Translations under genes and position numbers: made by a program
Shown here: in pieces, positions 62,977 through 64,000 of the stretch
Numbering within the stretch: position 1 is the stretch's first letter
Layout: each line of letters opens with the position of its first letter
Notes under the pieces: generated by a model
What the model was told of the DNA's origin: nothing
Seen by the model: the letters and a program-made list of their open reading frames with translations, nothing else
Database searches by the model: none
Source: Anseranas semipalmata
Lineage: Eukaryota; Chordata; Aves; Anseriformes; Anseranatidae
Direction of reading: 5' to 3'
Assembly: GCA_013399115.1 (NCBI GenBank)
Contig: VXAA01005254.1
Location: 450,092 to 514,091 of the forward strand
Length of the DNA stretch: 64,000 nucleotides

Positions 62977-64000
62977 GTACTGCTGCACACCACGGGCTGT
63001 CCGGCCAACACGTGGAGCCCCGCTCCTAAATTAATAACATTTAGGAGTTGCTGTTGCAATAGCATGGCTGGAAGGCAACTCTTGAGCTTCCTGCAGATGT
63101 CAGCTCCAGGAGGTGAACAAAATGACTTACGTCATCTGCTGCCTTTCAAAGGCTCATCTGAATTGCAGGGCTGTCAAAGCCCTCAGGGATTGTTGAGGAT
63201 TACCAAGAACATCCTGAATGTACATTATTTTCCCTGAAACTTTTTAGCATATATTTTTGGTTAATAATAAGCATCCTGAGTTAAGGAATTAGTGTAAGGA
63301 TGAACTCTTCAGCAGGCACCACTGACTCTAACAACCATGTTGGGTGCCTCAATAGTGTTTGTGATTTTGCCCGTCTTTTAAAAGCCCTGTTGCTAGAACC
63401 ACATTGGTTATACAATAATCTTTATTTCCAGTTTTAAGATGTCTTGTGGTGCTGGAATGTACCTTGAAATTGTGAACCCAGCTCAAAAACTGGAAGGCAA
63501 CCACTGACTGGTTTTATAAAAATCTCATAACTTTAAGCTCAATATCATATCATATTTTGAAATGTCTGACTCATTTGGAAAGCCCGGGATTGTGTATATT
63601 AATTATGGCCCCAGAAGATCTGTCTTAACAGTCAGAAAGCAGCTCCATTTGTAGTCAAGGATTGCAAACACAATCTTCCTGGAACTGAAAATTGTACATT
63701 GTGCAATTTTTATGGCTTGTATAGCTTTTTTATTTTTAGTTGGTTGAAACCTGCAGTTCATCATATAAGCCTCCTTAAATTGTCATTCATAATGCTAATT
63801 TCCATTAACTTGGCATAAATAAGTTTCTTTCTTAAATGTGTATAGTTACTATTTTACCTAACAGTATTGCACAAAGAAAACTTTATTTTTCTCTGGTACA
63901 AAAATGATGTGAGTACAGTTAATGATGTGCTTCTAGTTAATAGATCTTTTTAACCAGATTTAACACAGTATCTTCTATTTTATTTGAAAATGTGCATGTG
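62977..64000. other. AT-rich non-coding sequence
   Basis: Nothing recognised to the end of the window. Confidence 0.6.

Noticed and set aside
1..64000. tRNA, rRNA, miRNA, CRISPR, phage, plasmid or retroviral gene content
   Set aside because: No cloverleaf with conserved tRNA boxes, no spaced identical repeats and no gag/pol/env-type motifs were seen on reading; automated searches (tRNAscan, Rfam, RepeatMasker) would be needed to be certain.

Overview
This is vertebrate nuclear DNA, most likely from a bird. The strongest evidence is a set of CR1 LINE copies. The youngest keep the avian CR1 tail, a tandem ATTCTGTG-type octamer with no poly(A). They sit in AT-rich, low-repeat unique sequence, which fits a compact avian genome. 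I cannot tell the species or chromosome. No bacterial, viral or plasmid organisation is present: there are no long ORFs, ribosome-binding sites, operons or CRISPR arrays.

I cannot identify any protein-coding gene with confidence. The one strong gene-regulatory landmark is a CpG island at about 8.24-8.69 kb, interrupted by a 26-base assembly gap. It is probably the promoter and first exon of a gene whose other exons lie in, or beyond, long introns. Both strands have an open frame that reaches a possible splice donor, so the direction of transcription is not settled. Downstream on the + strand, hand reading found three short segments with good acceptor and donor sites and an open frame (15438-15488, 34301-34444, 62836-62976). 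All three lengths are multiples of three and all three are open in the same splice phase. They could be exons of one gene driven from the CpG island, but such coincidences do occur by chance in 64 kb, so they are hypotheses.

Layout. 1-8.2 kb: AT-rich DNA with a very old, fragmented CR1 on the minus strand (2764-3705, perhaps resuming at 4430-4612) and a pyrimidine-rich strand-asymmetric stretch (5420-5795). 8.2-8.7 kb: CpG island with gap. 8.7-24.9 kb: unique AT-rich DNA with a GC-rich patch that could be a conserved non-coding element (10865-11095), several very short tandem duplications and the first candidate exon. 24.6-26.6 kb: a perfect palindrome, then a cluster of three CR1 copies, two of them tail-to-tail. 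26.6-57.5 kb: unique DNA with a CTTT microsatellite, a (GTT)n microsatellite, a second perfect palindrome, a degraded CR1 tail and isolated moderately GC-rich patches. 57.5-64 kb: another old minus-strand CR1, a sharply bounded G-rich island (59129-59370), a fourth young CR1 and the third candidate exon.

No novel biological system can be demonstrated here. The most useful follow-ups are RNA-seq or EST evidence for the CpG island and candidate exons, cross-species alignment of the GC patches, and closing the gap.
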